Notes under the pieces: model-generated
Databases searched by the model: none
The model's input: the letters and a program-made list of their open reading frames with translations, nothing else
Told to the model about the DNA's origin: nothing
Shown here: positions 8,057 through 17,608 of the stretch, piece by piece
Position numbering within the stretch: position 1 is the stretch's first letter
Layout of the letters: the number at the start of each line of letters is the position of its first letter
Translations under genes and position numbers: made by a program
Assembly (NCBI RefSeq): GCF_042665255.1
Contig: NZ_JBHTCD010000029.1
Source: Insolitispirillum peregrinum
GTDB lineage: Bacteria > Pseudomonadota > Alphaproteobacteria > Rhodospirillales > Rhodospirillaceae
Direction: 5' to 3' (one strand)
Length of the DNA stretch: 60,538 nt

Positions 8057-8533
8057 ATGGTGCACCTGATCGGTTTGACATCGGTCTTTGCGGCCCTGTG
8101 GCTGTTGTTGTCCGGGCATACGGAACCCTATCTGCTGGCGCTGGGGGCGCTGTCGATCGGGCTGACGGTGTTCGTCCTGCGGGCGCTGAAGATTGCCGAT
8201 GCCGAGGCAATGCCGCTGCACCTGCTGGGCCGGGGCGTGCGCTACTGGCCGTGGCTGATCCGGGAAATCCTGAAAGCCAACTGGGATGTGGCAAAGATCA
8301 TCGCCAATCCGCGCCTGCCAATCAGCCCGACCATGGCCCGCGTCACCGCCTCGCAGAAAACCGAGCTGGGCCGGGCGATCTATGCCAACTCGATCACCCT
8401 GACACCGGGGACGATTTCGGTCGAACTGGACGGCGACCAGATCACCATCCACGCCCTGACAACTGATGGCGCCGACGGCACCGAGGAAGGCACCATGGAC
8501 CGCAAGGTCGCATGGCTGGAGACTGCACCATGA
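8057..8533 (+). CDS. mrpE: Mrp-type Na+/H+ antiporter subunit E
   Basis: First subunit of a multi-subunit monovalent cation/proton antiporter of the inner membrane. It is 158 residues with two or three N-terminal helices and a soluble C-terminal domain. The signature region includes LIREILKANWDVAKIIANP and YANSITLTPGTISVEL, typical of MrpE/MnhE and archaeal MbhA. The ATG at 8057 is preceded by AGGAGG five bases upstream, which decides the start over upstream in-frame codons. The stop overlaps the ATG of the next gene (ATGA). Confidence 0.9.
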   Translation: MVHLIGLTSVFAALWLLLSGHTEPYLLALGALSIGLTVFVLRALKIADAEAMPLHLLGRGVRYWPWLIREILKANWDVAKIIANPRLPISPTMARVTASQKTELGRAIYANSITLTPGTISVELDGDQITIHALTTDGADGTEEGTMDRKVAWLETAP

Positions 8534-8823
8534 TCCTGTACGCCGTGGCCGCCGGAGCGGTCCTGATCACCATGCTGATGGCTCTGGCCCGCGCCCTGCT
8601 TGGCCCCAGCCTGTGGGACCGCATTCTGGCCATCAACTCGTTCGGCACCGGCACCGTGTTGATGATTGCCATTCTGGGCTATCTGACCGACCGCCCGGAA
8701 TGGGAAGACATCGCGCTGGTCTATGCCCTGATCAACTTCATCGGCACCATTGCGGTGATGAAGTTCATCAAGTTTTCCAATCTGGGTGGCCCGCGCTCGG
8801 GCAACTCGCTCAGCGACCTGTAA
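8530..8823 (+). CDS. mrpF: Mrp-type antiporter subunit F
   Basis: Small membrane subunit of 97 residues with three helices, matching MrpF/MnhF (archaeal MbhB). Typical features are the RALLGPSLWDRILAINSFGT loop and the conserved region around the third helix. The ATG at 8530 overlaps the mrpE stop. An in-frame ATG at 8512 would add six residues inside mrpE and is less likely. Confidence 0.9.
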   Translation: MILYAVAAGAVLITMLMALARALLGPSLWDRILAINSFGTGTVLMIAILGYLTDRPEWEDIALVYALINFIGTIAVMKFIKFSNLGGPRSGNSLSDL

Positions 8824-8833
8824 GGACCGGCCG

Positions 8834-9217
8834 ATGTCATTGCTCCTTGATTGTCTGAGCTGGCTGCTGATCCTGACCGGCGGCACGTTCTGCCTGCTGG
8901 GCGGCATCGGCCTGCTGCGCATGCCGGACTTTTACACCCGCACCCATGCCGCCAGCCTGCCCGATACCCTGGGGGTGATGGGGATTATTGGCGGCCTGAT
9001 CCTGCAAGGGGTCAACGGCGGCCACTGGATGTCGGTGATCAAGCTGTCGCTGATCATCGTCTTTATCCTGTTCACCGGTCCGATTGCCACCCACGCCCTG
9101 ACCCGCACCGCCCTCAGTCACGGCCATGCGCCGGTTCTGCATGAGAACCGTCTGCCCGAACAGCAGCCAGTCAAAAAAGACTCCAAAGCCGGTCGCAAGC
9201 GGGGGCGCAAGCAATGA
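8834..9217 (+). CDS. mrpG: Mrp-type antiporter subunit G
   Basis: 127 residues, three membrane helices, with the MrpG signature GLLRMPDFYTRTHAAS followed by DTLGVMGIIGG. It corresponds to archaeal MbhC. The C-terminal 30 residues are a basic, hydrophilic tail rich in Lys and Arg that goes beyond the core of the family. TAAGGA lies just before the ATG at 8834. The stop overlaps the start of the next gene by four bases. Confidence 0.9.
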   Translation: MSLLLDCLSWLLILTGGTFCLLGGIGLLRMPDFYTRTHAASLPDTLGVMGIIGGLILQGVNGGHWMSVIKLSLIIVFILFTGPIATHALTRTALSHGHAPVLHENRLPEQQPVKKDSKAGRKRGRKQ

Positions 9218-10209
9218 TCACCATGGTTACCCTGATTGATCTGGTGCTGTTCACCCTGTTGGGGATCACCGCCATTGCCATGCTGCGCATCCGCGACCTG
9301 TTCGCGGTGGTGATGCTGTCGGGCATTTACAGTCTGGTGTCGGCGGTGATCTTCACCGACCTTGACGCGGTGGACGTCGCCTTTACCGAGGCCTCGGTCG
9401 GGGCCGGGATTTCGACCATCCTGATGCTCGGTACCCTCGCCCTGACCAGCACCAAGGAAAAAACCCCGCGCCGCCAGTCGTGGGGGGCGCTGTTGATCGT
9501 GCTGGTCACTGGCGCGGCCCTGATGTATGGCACGGTGGACATGCCCGCCTTTGGCGATGCCGCCTCGCCGATCAACTCCCCGGTCACCGACCGCTACATC
9601 GCTGCCAGCGGAGAAGAAACCGGCGTGCCCAACATCGTCACCTCGGTGCTGGCCAGCTATCGCGGCTATGACACCATGGGGGAAACAACGGTGATTTTCA
9701 CCGCCGCCATTGCGGTGCTGATCCTGCTGGGCAGCGCCCGCACGTCTGATACTCCGGCTCCCCCTCGCCCGGCGACACTCCGTGCAATGGAACTCCGCCC
9801 GATCCTGCGCGCCGGAGCCAAGCTGCTGATCGGCCCGATCCTGCTGTTTGCCTTTTACGTGCAGTTCCATGGCGACTTTGGCCCCGGGGGCGGCTTTCAG
9901 GCCGGGGTGATCTTTGCCGCTGGCGTGATTCTCTATGCGCTGATTTTTGACATGGACCGCGCCCGCGCCCTGTTCCGCCCGACCGTCACCCGCCCGCTGA
10001 TCGCGCTCGGGGTGCTGATCTATGCCGGAACCGGCGTCGCCACCCTGTTCTTTGGCGGTAATTTCCTCGGCTACTCGGCGTTCAACCCCCATCACCCGGC
10101 CCACGGGCAGGAACTGGGGATTTTTCTGGTTGAACTCGGCGTTGGCATCACCGTTTCCAACGTGATGATGACCCTGTTCTTCACCTTCTGCGGACGGCGG
10201 CGCCCATGA
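9214..10209 (+). CDS. mrpB: Fusion of the MrpA C-terminal part (MbhD/MbhE-like) with subunit B
   Basis: 331 residues in three blocks. Residues about 1-90 are a DUF4040/MbhD-like unit (AFTEASVGAGISTILMLGTL). Residues about 95-175 are MbhE-like, containing YRGYDTMGETTVIFTAA. Residues about 195-325 are MnhB/MrpB, with FHGDFGPGGGFQAGVI and a C-terminal ELGVGITVSNVMM. In classical Mrp operons the first two blocks are the C-terminal end of the large MrpA protein; here they are separated from any NuoL-like part and joined to B. In the archaeal Mbh system they are the separate subunits D, E and F in the same order. The start overlaps mrpG and the end overlaps mrpC, each by four bases. Confidence 0.85.
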   Translation: MITMVTLIDLVLFTLLGITAIAMLRIRDLFAVVMLSGIYSLVSAVIFTDLDAVDVAFTEASVGAGISTILMLGTLALTSTKEKTPRRQSWGALLIVLVTGAALMYGTVDMPAFGDAASPINSPVTDRYIAASGEETGVPNIVTSVLASYRGYDTMGETTVIFTAAIAVLILLGSARTSDTPAPPRPATLRAMELRPILRAGAKLLIGPILLFAFYVQFHGDFGPGGGFQAGVIFAAGVILYALIFDMDRARALFRPTVTRPLIALGVLIYAGTGVATLFFGGNFLGYSAFNPHHPAHGQELGIFLVELGVGITVSNVMMTLFFTFCGRRRP

Positions 10210-10673
10210 GCTGGACATCCCTGATCGACCACGCCATCGGACACTATAACTATTGGATTTGTGTGGTCCTGATGATGCTGGGCTTTTACATCGTCATCGC
10301 CAGCGGCAACCTGATCAAGAAGATCATCGGCCTGAACCTGTTCCAGACTGCGGTGATCATGTTCTACATCTCGATGGGCAAGATCGACGGCGGCACCGCC
10401 CCCATTCTGGTGGACCCGGAAAAGGTCAGCGGACCGGTGGTCTACACCAACCCGCTGCCCAGCGTGCTGATGCTGACCGCCATCGTGGTCGGTGTCGCCA
10501 CCAGTGCGCTGGGGCTGGCGCTGGTGGTGCGGATCAAGGAAGCCTATGGCTCGATTGAGGAAGACGAGATTCTCGCCGCCGACCGCGCCAGTGATGCCAA
10601 GGAACAGGCCCAGTACGCCGCCAGCGCCGCACAGGCCGCCAGGACCGAAGCCGCCCAGCAAGGACACGCCTGA
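10206..10673 (+). CDS. mrpC: Mrp-type antiporter subunit C (NuoK-like)
   Basis: 155 residues with three helices in the first 115, homologous to NuoK and MrpC/MnhC. Landmarks are IASGNLIKKIIGLNLFQTAV and TNPLPSVLMLTAIVVGVATSALGLAL, the latter matching the family's conserved P-x-P-A-L-V-L-T-x-I-V-I region. A charged then Ala/Gln-rich tail of about 35 residues is longer than in most MrpC proteins. The stop and the ATG of mrpD share one base (TGATG). Confidence 0.9.
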   Translation: MSWTSLIDHAIGHYNYWICVVLMMLGFYIVIASGNLIKKIIGLNLFQTAVIMFYISMGKIDGGTAPILVDPEKVSGPVVYTNPLPSVLMLTAIVVGVATSALGLALVVRIKEAYGSIEEDEILAADRASDAKEQAQYAASAAQAARTEAAQQGHA

Positions 10674-12202
10674 TGCTCCCTGACATGCCCCTTCATCTTC
10701 CGCCCCTGCATCTGGCGGTGCCGCTGATGGCCGCACCGATCGGTGTCCTGTGGCGTCGTCCGGTTCTGGCGTGGGGCTGGGCTGCCGTGGTGTCGGCGGT
10801 CACCCTGCTGATGGCCGTGGTGACACTGGTCACCGTGTTGGGCCATGGCCCGGTTTCCTATGCGGTCGGCAACTGGCCGGCCCCGTGGGGGATCGAACTG
10901 AAGCTCGACATCCTGTCGGCGCTGATGCTGGTGCTGATCAACGGCATCGGCCTGTTGACCGTGCTGTATGGTCGCGCCAGCGTGCAGAGCGAAATTCAGG
11001 CCAGCCACCAGTACCTTTATTACATCTGCTATCTGCTGGCACTGGCCGGGCTGTCGGGGATGGTGATCACCGGTGATGCCTTTAACCTGTTCGTCTGTCT
11101 GGAAATTTCCTCGCTGTCATCCTACGCGCTGATTGCGATGGGCAAGGGCCGCAAGGCGCTGACCGCCGCCTATAACTATCTGGTGCTGGGGACCATCGGC
11201 GCGACGTTTTACATCATCGGCGTCGGCATGCTGTACATGGTGACCGGCACCCTCAACATGGCCGACATTGCCCTGCACATGCAGGCCGCGCCGGTCAACC
11301 GCACCGAAGTGGTCGCCATCGCCTTTCTGCTGGTCGGGATCGGCCTGAAACTGGCGCTGTTTCCGCTGCACAAATGGTTGCCCAACGCCTATGCCCATGC
11401 CCCGACCGCCGTCACCACCTTTCTGGCCTCGACCGCGACCAAGGTGTCGCTGTACATCCTGATCCGGGTGTTCTTCACCGTCCTGAACGGTGCCCCGCTG
11501 CTGGCCAGCCATCTGTGGGCGGAAATGCTGGTGCCGTTTGCCATTGCCGGCATGTTCTCGGCCTCGCTGGTGGCGATTTTCCAGACCAACATCAAAAAGA
11601 TGCTGGCCTATTCCTCGGTGGCCCAGATTGGCTACATGGCGCTGGGGCTTGGCTTTGGTACCGTCAACGGCCTGGCCGCCGGGATCATCCACATGATCAA
11701 CCATGCGATGATCAAGGGCGCGCTGTTCATGGCCGTTGGCTGCGCCGTCCTGCGCATCGGTACCTCGGCCAGCGGCGCCGTGCGGGTGGAAAGCTGGCAA
11801 GGGCTGGGACGGCGGATGCCGTTGACCATGTTTGCCTTTGTGCTGGCTGGTCTCAGCCTGATCGGCGTGCCGCTGACCACCGGCTTTGTCTCCAAGTGGT
11901 ACCTGATGATGGCGGCCTTTGAAAAAGGCTGGTGGCTGGTGGCGGTGCTGATCGTGCTGTCGTCGCTGCTGGCGGTGGTCTACATCTGGCGGGTGGTCGA
12001 AGCGGCCTACCTGCGTCCGGCCCTGCCCGGCAGCGACACCAGCCGTTGCGAAGCCCCGCTGTCGATGCTGCTGCCGCTGTACCTGCTGGTCGCCGCCAAC
12101 ATCTGGTTTGGCATTGACACCCGATTCACCGTTGATCTGGCTCAGGCGGCAGCCTCGGCCTTGTTCCAGCCGGTCACCGGCCTGAACGGAGGCGCACAAT
12201 GA
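10673..12202 (+). CDS. mrpD: Mrp-type antiporter subunit D, first copy
   Basis: Proton-conducting membrane subunit of the NuoL/M/N family, 509 residues and about 14 helices. The half-channel residues are present: Glu in FVCLEISSLS (helix 5 region), Lys226 in GIGLKLALFPLHKWLP (helix 7) and Lys in STATKVSLYI (helix 8). It also has LAYSSVAQIGYM, typical of the family. This copy looks fully active and is the best match to canonical MrpD/MnhD. It lies inside a tightly overlapping operon. Confidence 0.9.
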   Translation: MLPDMPLHLPPLHLAVPLMAAPIGVLWRRPVLAWGWAAVVSAVTLLMAVVTLVTVLGHGPVSYAVGNWPAPWGIELKLDILSALMLVLINGIGLLTVLYGRASVQSEIQASHQYLYYICYLLALAGLSGMVITGDAFNLFVCLEISSLSSYALIAMGKGRKALTAAYNYLVLGTIGATFYIIGVGMLYMVTGTLNMADIALHMQAAPVNRTEVVAIAFLLVGIGLKLALFPLHKWLPNAYAHAPTAVTTFLASTATKVSLYILIRVFFTVLNGAPLLASHLWAEMLVPFAIAGMFSASLVAIFQTNIKKMLAYSSVAQIGYMALGLGFGTVNGLAAGIIHMINHAMIKGALFMAVGCAVLRIGTSASGAVRVESWQGLGRRMPLTMFAFVLAGLSLIGVPLTTGFVSKWYLMMAAFEKGWWLVAVLIVLSSLLAVVYIWRVVEAAYLRPALPGSDTSRCEAPLSMLLPLYLLVAANIWFGIDTRFTVDLAQAAASALFQPVTGLNGGAQ

Positions 12203-13713
12203 GCGACCTGCTGACCACCCTCAACCCGCTGGCGCTGGTGCTGTGTCTTCCGCTGGTCGGTGCCCTGCTGATCGTCCTGTGCCACCGCCGCCCCAACCTG
12301 CGCGAAGCCGTGACACTGGCAACGGCTGCCGCCCTGCTGCTGGCGGTGCTGCGCCTGCTGGGGCTGTACGTGCAGGGGGCCCAGCCGACCCTGACCCTTG
12401 CCCCGATGCTCGGCGGCCTCAGCCTGTCGCTCAACCTCGAGCCGCTGGGGATGCTGTTCCTGCTGGTGGCCTCGGCGCTGTGGGTGGTCAACTCGATCTA
12501 TTCGATTGGCTACATGCGCGCCAACCATGAACAGAACCAGACGCGGTTTTACCTGTGCTTTGCGCTGGCGATTGCCTTTACCATGGGGTTGGCGATGTCG
12601 GCCAACCTGCTGACCCTGTTCGTGTTTTATGAACTTCTGACCCTGTCCACCTACCCGCTGGTCACCCACAGCGGCACCCCGGAAGCCCGCAAGGGAGGGC
12701 GGATTTACCTCGGCATCCTGCTCACCTCGTCGATCGGCATGCTGATGCTGGCGATTGTCTGGACCTGGGCCAGCACCGGCACCCTCGACTTCCGCCCCGG
12801 CGGCATTCTCGCCGGGCATATCGGCGGGGTGCAGACCGGCCTGCTGCTGATGCTGTTCATGTTCGGCACCGGCAAGGCAGCGCTGATGCCGCTGCACCGC
12901 TGGTTGCCCGCCGCGATGGTCGCCCCGACCCCGGTGTCGGCTCTGCTGCACGCGGTGGCGGTGGTCAAGGCCGGGGTGTTCACGGTGGTCAAGGTGGTAG
13001 TTTATGTGTTCGGCCCGACCCTGCTGCAATCGCAAGGGGCGGCAACGTGGCTGGTGTGGGTGGCCGGAGCCTCGATCCTGCTGGCCTCGACCATCGCCCT
13101 GAAGCAGGACCACCTGAAACGCCGCCTGGCCTATTCGACCATCAGCCAGTTGAGCTATGTCACGCTGGCCGCCGCCATTCTGGCCCCGCTGTCGCTGGTC
13201 GGCGCGGCCCTGCACATCGCCGCCCATGCCTTTGGCAAGATCACCCTGTTCTTTGCCGCTGGCGCCATCCATACCGCCGCCCACAAGGATTACGTCAGCC
13301 AGTTGAACGGCATCGGGCGGCGGATGCCGTGGACCATGGGAGCCTTTACCATCGGCGCCCTGTCGATGATCGGCCTTCCGCCCACCGCTGGCTTCCTGTC
13401 AAAATGGTTCATCCTGCAAGGGGCCTGGCAGAGCGGCCTGTGGGGCGTGGTGGCGGTTCTGGCCCTGTCCACCCTCCTCAATGCCGGTTATTTCCTGCCG
13501 ATCCTCTACCGCGCCTTTTTCAAGGCGGAAGATGCTCCGGCAGCCCATGGGCACCACCATCCCGCCGCCCACGCCCCTGTTCATGACCACGGCGAAGCGC
13601 CGTTCCCGATGGTGCTGGCCCTGTGCCTGACCGCCGCCGGGACGCTGGCGCTGTTCCTGTTCCCCGATGGTCCGTTGTCCCTGGCCCAAGCCATGCTCGG
13701 AGGCCCCCGATGA
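12199..13713 (+). CDS. NuoL/MrpD-like antiporter subunit, second copy
   Basis: 504 residues, a second member of the proton-conducting family. It keeps Glu in FVFYELLTLS, Lys226 in FGTGKAALMPLHRWLP and Lys in AVAVVKAGVF, so the proton path seems intact. Its sequence leans toward NuoL/MrpA-N (YSIGYMRANHEQNQTRFY), so it may replace the missing N-terminal half of MrpA (inference). A His-rich stretch lies at about 450-470 (AAHGHHHPAAHAPVHDHGE), a possible metal-binding loop. It overlaps mrpD and the next small gene by four bases each. Confidence 0.85.
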   Translation: MSDLLTTLNPLALVLCLPLVGALLIVLCHRRPNLREAVTLATAAALLLAVLRLLGLYVQGAQPTLTLAPMLGGLSLSLNLEPLGMLFLLVASALWVVNSIYSIGYMRANHEQNQTRFYLCFALAIAFTMGLAMSANLLTLFVFYELLTLSTYPLVTHSGTPEARKGGRIYLGILLTSSIGMLMLAIVWTWASTGTLDFRPGGILAGHIGGVQTGLLLMLFMFGTGKAALMPLHRWLPAAMVAPTPVSALLHAVAVVKAGVFTVVKVVVYVFGPTLLQSQGAATWLVWVAGASILLASTIALKQDHLKRRLAYSTISQLSYVTLAAAILAPLSLVGAALHIAAHAFGKITLFFAAGAIHTAAHKDYVSQLNGIGRRMPWTMGAFTIGALSMIGLPPTAGFLSKWFILQGAWQSGLWGVVAVLALSTLLNAGYFLPILYRAFFKAEDAPAAHGHHHPAAHAPVHDHGEAPFPMVLALCLTAAGTLALFLFPDGPLSLAQAMLGGPR

Positions 13714-13970
13714 GCCAGCGTCCTGCTGCCGACCAGCCGCACTGGCTGGTGCGTCCGTCCACCATCCGCCTGCTGTGGGGGGTGTTCCTGCTGGTGCTGG
13801 CCGCCACCGTCGCGGCGGATCTCTGGCTGGACGGCGGTCATGCCCTGTTTGGTCTGGATGGGACCTTCGGGTTCTTTGCCTGGTACGGCTTTGCCACCTG
13901 TGTGGCGATGGTGGTGGTTGCCAAGGGTCTGGGGATCGTGCTGAAGCGGAAGGAAACGTACTATGATTGA
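13710..13970 (+). CDS. Small two-helix membrane protein of the antiporter operon
   Basis: 86 residues with two predicted membrane helices (about 21-37 and 52-75). The C-terminus ends in LKRKETYYD, and the helix boundary has FGFFAWYGFATC. I have no domain name for it. It starts within the stop of the second D-like subunit (ATGA) and overlaps the start of the third by eight bases, so it is under the same translation and very probably part of the complex, perhaps a spacer or assembly subunit between the two large channels (inference). Confidence 0.75.
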   Translation: MSQRPAADQPHWLVRPSTIRLLWGVFLLVLAATVAADLWLDGGHALFGLDGTFGFFAWYGFATCVAMVVVAKGLGIVLKRKETYYD

Positions 13971-15669
13971 GGCCCTGCCGCTGCTGCCGTTCCCCCCCGG
14001 CCTGATCCTGATTGCCGGTGGCCTGCTGTTGCCGCTGATCCCGGCGGCCCTGCGCTCTGGCTGGTTGCTGCTGGTGCCCCTGCTGGGGTTGCTGGCGGTG
14101 TGGACCGTCCCCGATGGGGTGGTGCTGTCCACCCACTGGCTCGGCTATCCGCTGGAGCCGGTGCAGGGAGACGCCCTGTCCCGCCTGTTCGGCAGCATTT
14201 TCAGCATCATGGCCTTTGCCGGGGCGCTGTTCTCGCTGAAACAGACCCGCACCATGGAACTGGCCGCCGCCCTCGCCTATGCCGGGGGGGCGGTCGGGGT
14301 GGCTTTTGCTGGCGACCTGCTGACCCTGTTCGCCTTCTGGGAAGTGATGGCCATCGCCTCGGCCACCGTCCTGTGGGCCAACCGTACCACCGGCTCGCAG
14401 CGGGCCGGGATGCGCTATCTGATGGTGCATCTGCTGGGGGGCGTGGTGCTGATGGCCGGGATTGCCGCCCATGTCGTGCAGACCGGCTCCATTGATGTGG
14501 TCAGCCTGCGCCTTGACACGGCCGCCACCTGGCTGATGGTGATCGGGGTGCTGATCAACGCCGGGGCACCGCCGCTGTCGGCCTGGCTGCCCGATGCCTA
14601 CCCGGAAGCCTCGTGGTCGGGGACGGTGTTCCTGTCGGCCTTTACCACCAAAACCGCCGTCTATGTCCTGCTGCGCTGCTTCCCCGGCAACGAGATCCTG
14701 ATCTGGGTCGGCCTGTACATGGTGTTCTATGGCATCCTCTATGCGCTGCTGGAAAACGACATGCGGCGCATTCTGGCCTATTCGATCATCAATCAGGTCG
14801 GCTTCATGGTGGTCGGGGCCGGGATCGGAACGCCGCTGGCGATCAACGGTGCTGCCGCCCACGCCTTTGCCCATATCATCTACAAGGGCTTGCTGCTGAT
14901 GAGCGCCGGAGCGGTGATGTACCGCACCGGCAAGACCAAGTGCACCGATCTGGGCGGGCTGTTCCAGTCGATGCCGCTGACCACCCTGTGCGGCATCATC
15001 GGCGCGCTGGCCATCTCGGCGTTCCCGTGGACCTCGGGCTTTACCACCAAGTCGATGGTCACCGCCGCCGCCGGGCACGAGCATCTGACGCTGGTGTGGT
15101 ACGCCCTCGAAGCGGCCTCCGCCGGGGTGTTCCTGCACGCAGGCATCAAGTTCCCGTGGTTCGTGTTCTTCCAGAAAGACAGCGGCCTGCGTCCCAAGGA
15201 CCCGCCGCGTTCGATGCAGGCGGCAATGCTGCTGCTGGCGGCCTTTTGCATCGGTCTGGGGGTCTATCCGCAACCGCTGTATGCCATGCTGCCGTTTGCG
15301 GTCGACTATGTGCCCTATGACCTGCCGCATGTGGTCAAACAGCTTCAGTTGCTGCTGTTTGCCGGTCTGGCGTTCTTTGTGCTGCTGCCGATGATGAAAC
15401 GCACCCTGACCATTACGCTGGATGTGGACTGGTTCTATCGCACCGGCCTGTCGTGGCTGGTCGGTCAGGTCAACCGCCATGGCGGCTGCCTGTGGTCGCT
15501 GGCCGAGCAGGGCTTGCGGACCGTCTGGAACCATCTGGTCGGCTCGCTGGAACGGACCCATGGCCCGGCGGGGACGCTGGCACGTACCTGGGCGGTGTCG
15601 AGCGCCATGCTGTGGGTGATTGGCCTGCTGGGCTTTTACCTGATCCTGTACTACGTCAATGGATCGTAA
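13963..15669 (+). CDS. NuoL/MrpD-like antiporter subunit, third copy, lacking the helix-7 Lys
   Basis: 568 residues, third member of the proton-conducting family, with an extra C-terminal region (about 470-568) ending in one more helix. Glu in FAFWEVMAIAS and Lys in FTTKTAVYVL are kept. At the helix-7 position, where the other two copies have Lys226, this protein has Asn199 (LINAGAPPLSAWLP), and the following His-Lys or His-Arg pair is Ser-Ala. Loss of that Lys usually abolishes proton transfer in this family, so the subunit may be a modified or structural channel. Its stop TAA directly touches the ATG of dctB. Confidence 0.85.
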   Translation: MIEALPLLPFPPGLILIAGGLLLPLIPAALRSGWLLLVPLLGLLAVWTVPDGVVLSTHWLGYPLEPVQGDALSRLFGSIFSIMAFAGALFSLKQTRTMELAAALAYAGGAVGVAFAGDLLTLFAFWEVMAIASATVLWANRTTGSQRAGMRYLMVHLLGGVVLMAGIAAHVVQTGSIDVVSLRLDTAATWLMVIGVLINAGAPPLSAWLPDAYPEASWSGTVFLSAFTTKTAVYVLLRCFPGNEILIWVGLYMVFYGILYALLENDMRRILAYSIINQVGFMVVGAGIGTPLAINGAAAHAFAHIIYKGLLLMSAGAVMYRTGKTKCTDLGGLFQSMPLTTLCGIIGALAISAFPWTSGFTTKSMVTAAAGHEHLTLVWYALEAASAGVFLHAGIKFPWFVFFQKDSGLRPKDPPRSMQAAMLLLAAFCIGLGVYPQPLYAMLPFAVDYVPYDLPHVVKQLQLLLFAGLAFFVLLPMMKRTLTITLDVDWFYRTGLSWLVGQVNRHGGCLWSLAEQGLRTVWNHLVGSLERTHGPAGTLARTWAVSSAMLWVIGLLGFYLILYYVNGS

Positions 15670-17608
15670 ATGCAGGCCCGTCTGCGTGCCTGGCGTATCC
15701 TGTTTGTGGTGGTTGTCAGCCTGCTGGTTGCTCCGGCAGCCCTGTGGCTGACAACCCGCCTGACCGAACAAGGCACCCTCGACGACCTGAACGCCCGCAC
15801 CAGCAGCATTCTCGACCTCTATTCGGCCAATCTTGCCGGACATCTCGAGAAATTTTCCTCCCTGCCGCAAGTGCTGTCCGAAAGCGCGCAGGTCCGTGCG
15901 GTGCTGCAAAACCGCCACGACCGGCAGGCAATCCTGTACGCCAATGCCCAGCTTGAACGCTTTGCCGCCATGACCGGGGCGCTGGAATGCTATGTGATGG
16001 CCCCGGATGGCGAAACGCTGGCCGCCTCGAACTGGGCGCGCAGGGACAGCTTTGTCGGGGAAAACTTTGCCTTTCGCCCCTATTTTCAGGCAGCGATGGC
16101 CGGGACAGCAGGCCATTATTACGCCATCGGCACCACCTCGCTGCAACGGGGCTATTATTTTTCCTATCCGGTGATCGGCCCGTGGGGCATCGAAGGCGTC
16201 ACGGTGATCAAAAGCAACCCCGAAGACATTGAAAAGGCCTGGTCCGGGGCGGAAGAAAAGATCATCGTCACCGATCCTGACGGGGTGATCTTCATCTCGG
16301 GGGTCGAGGACTGGATGTTCCGCACCCTCGCCCCGCTGTCCTCCGAAACACGGCAACGGTTGCAGGATACCCGCCGCTATCCGGGCATCGAGCCATCCCC
16401 CCTGCCCATCACCCGCGACAGAACCACCACAGATGGGCATCATATCCTGACCCTGCGTAACGAACAGGCGGAAAACCGGGAGCTGGACATTCTGGGGGTC
16501 GAGGTCAACACCCCCAGCCATCCCCCTGCCGAAACCCGCTATCTGTTGCTGTCATCACCGATGCCGCAGGCGGGCTGGACCGTTCACCTGCTGGCCGACC
16601 TGACCCCGATGCGCCATCAGGTGATCAAGAACAACGCCATGGTGCTTTTGGGGCTGGCCCTGCTGATGGTGACCGTTTACGCCGTCCTGCAACGGCTGGA
16701 CTGGTACCGCACCCGCATCACGCTGGAACAAAACACCTCGCGCGCGCTGGCGGCAAAAGAGGAAGCCCTGCGCCACGCCCGTGACCAGCTGGAAGTGCGG
16801 GTGCGCGAGCGCACGGAAGACCTGTCGAAAGCCAACCAGCGCCTGCGCAGCGAAATCATCGAGCGCATCCGCACCGAAGAACTGCTGAACAGTGCGCAGG
16901 ATGAACTGGTGCAGGCAGGCAAGCTGGCCGCCATCGGGCAACTGGCGGCAGGCATCACCCACGAGGTCAACCAGCCGCTGGCCGCCCTGCAATCCTATGC
17001 CGACAACGCCCGCATCCTGTTGCAACGCAACCGTCTGCCGGATGTGGACGGCAACCTGCAACGCATTCTCGAGATGTGCCACCGGATTGCCGACATTTCA
17101 GGGCACCTGAAACGCTTTGCCAGCCGCACCCGGGGCGAAGTCACCACCGTTGCCCTGGCACCGGTGATTGCGATGAGTCTGGAACTGGTCGGGGCCGGGG
17201 GACGCCTGCGCGGAATCGGCATTCACAACGCCATCACCGACGAACATCTGCTGGTGCAGGCCGAAACCATCCGGCTGGAGCAGGTGTTCGTCAACCTGTT
17301 CCGCAATGCCATTGATGCCATGCAGGACGGCGATCGCCGCTTGCTGGAGATCACTGCCGAGCCGCGCACGGTCAACGACGAAGCCGGATACGCCATTCTG
17401 GTGCGTGACAGCGGCCCCGGCCTGCCCGAGGTGCTGGTCAACAAGCCGTTCCAGCCGTTTTTCTCCACCAAGGGCCCGGAACACGGGCTGGGGCTGGGGC
17501 TGTCCATCTCCCATGGGATCATTGACACGTTTGGTGGTACATTGACCGCCAGCAATGCTCCCCAGGGCGGAGCCCTGTTCACTGTTTGGCTGAAAGCGGT
17601 CTCCCTCC

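Noticed and set aside
9118..12199. Long minus-strand frames opposite mrpB, mrpC and mrpD
   Set aside because: They are rich in Gln, His and Gly and mirror the codon bias of the membrane proteins on the other strand.
13399..16521. 1040-codon open frame on the minus strand
   Set aside because: It lies wholly opposite the antiporter and dctB genes; its Gln/His/Gly-rich translation without any domain is typical of an antisense shadow in high-GC DNA.
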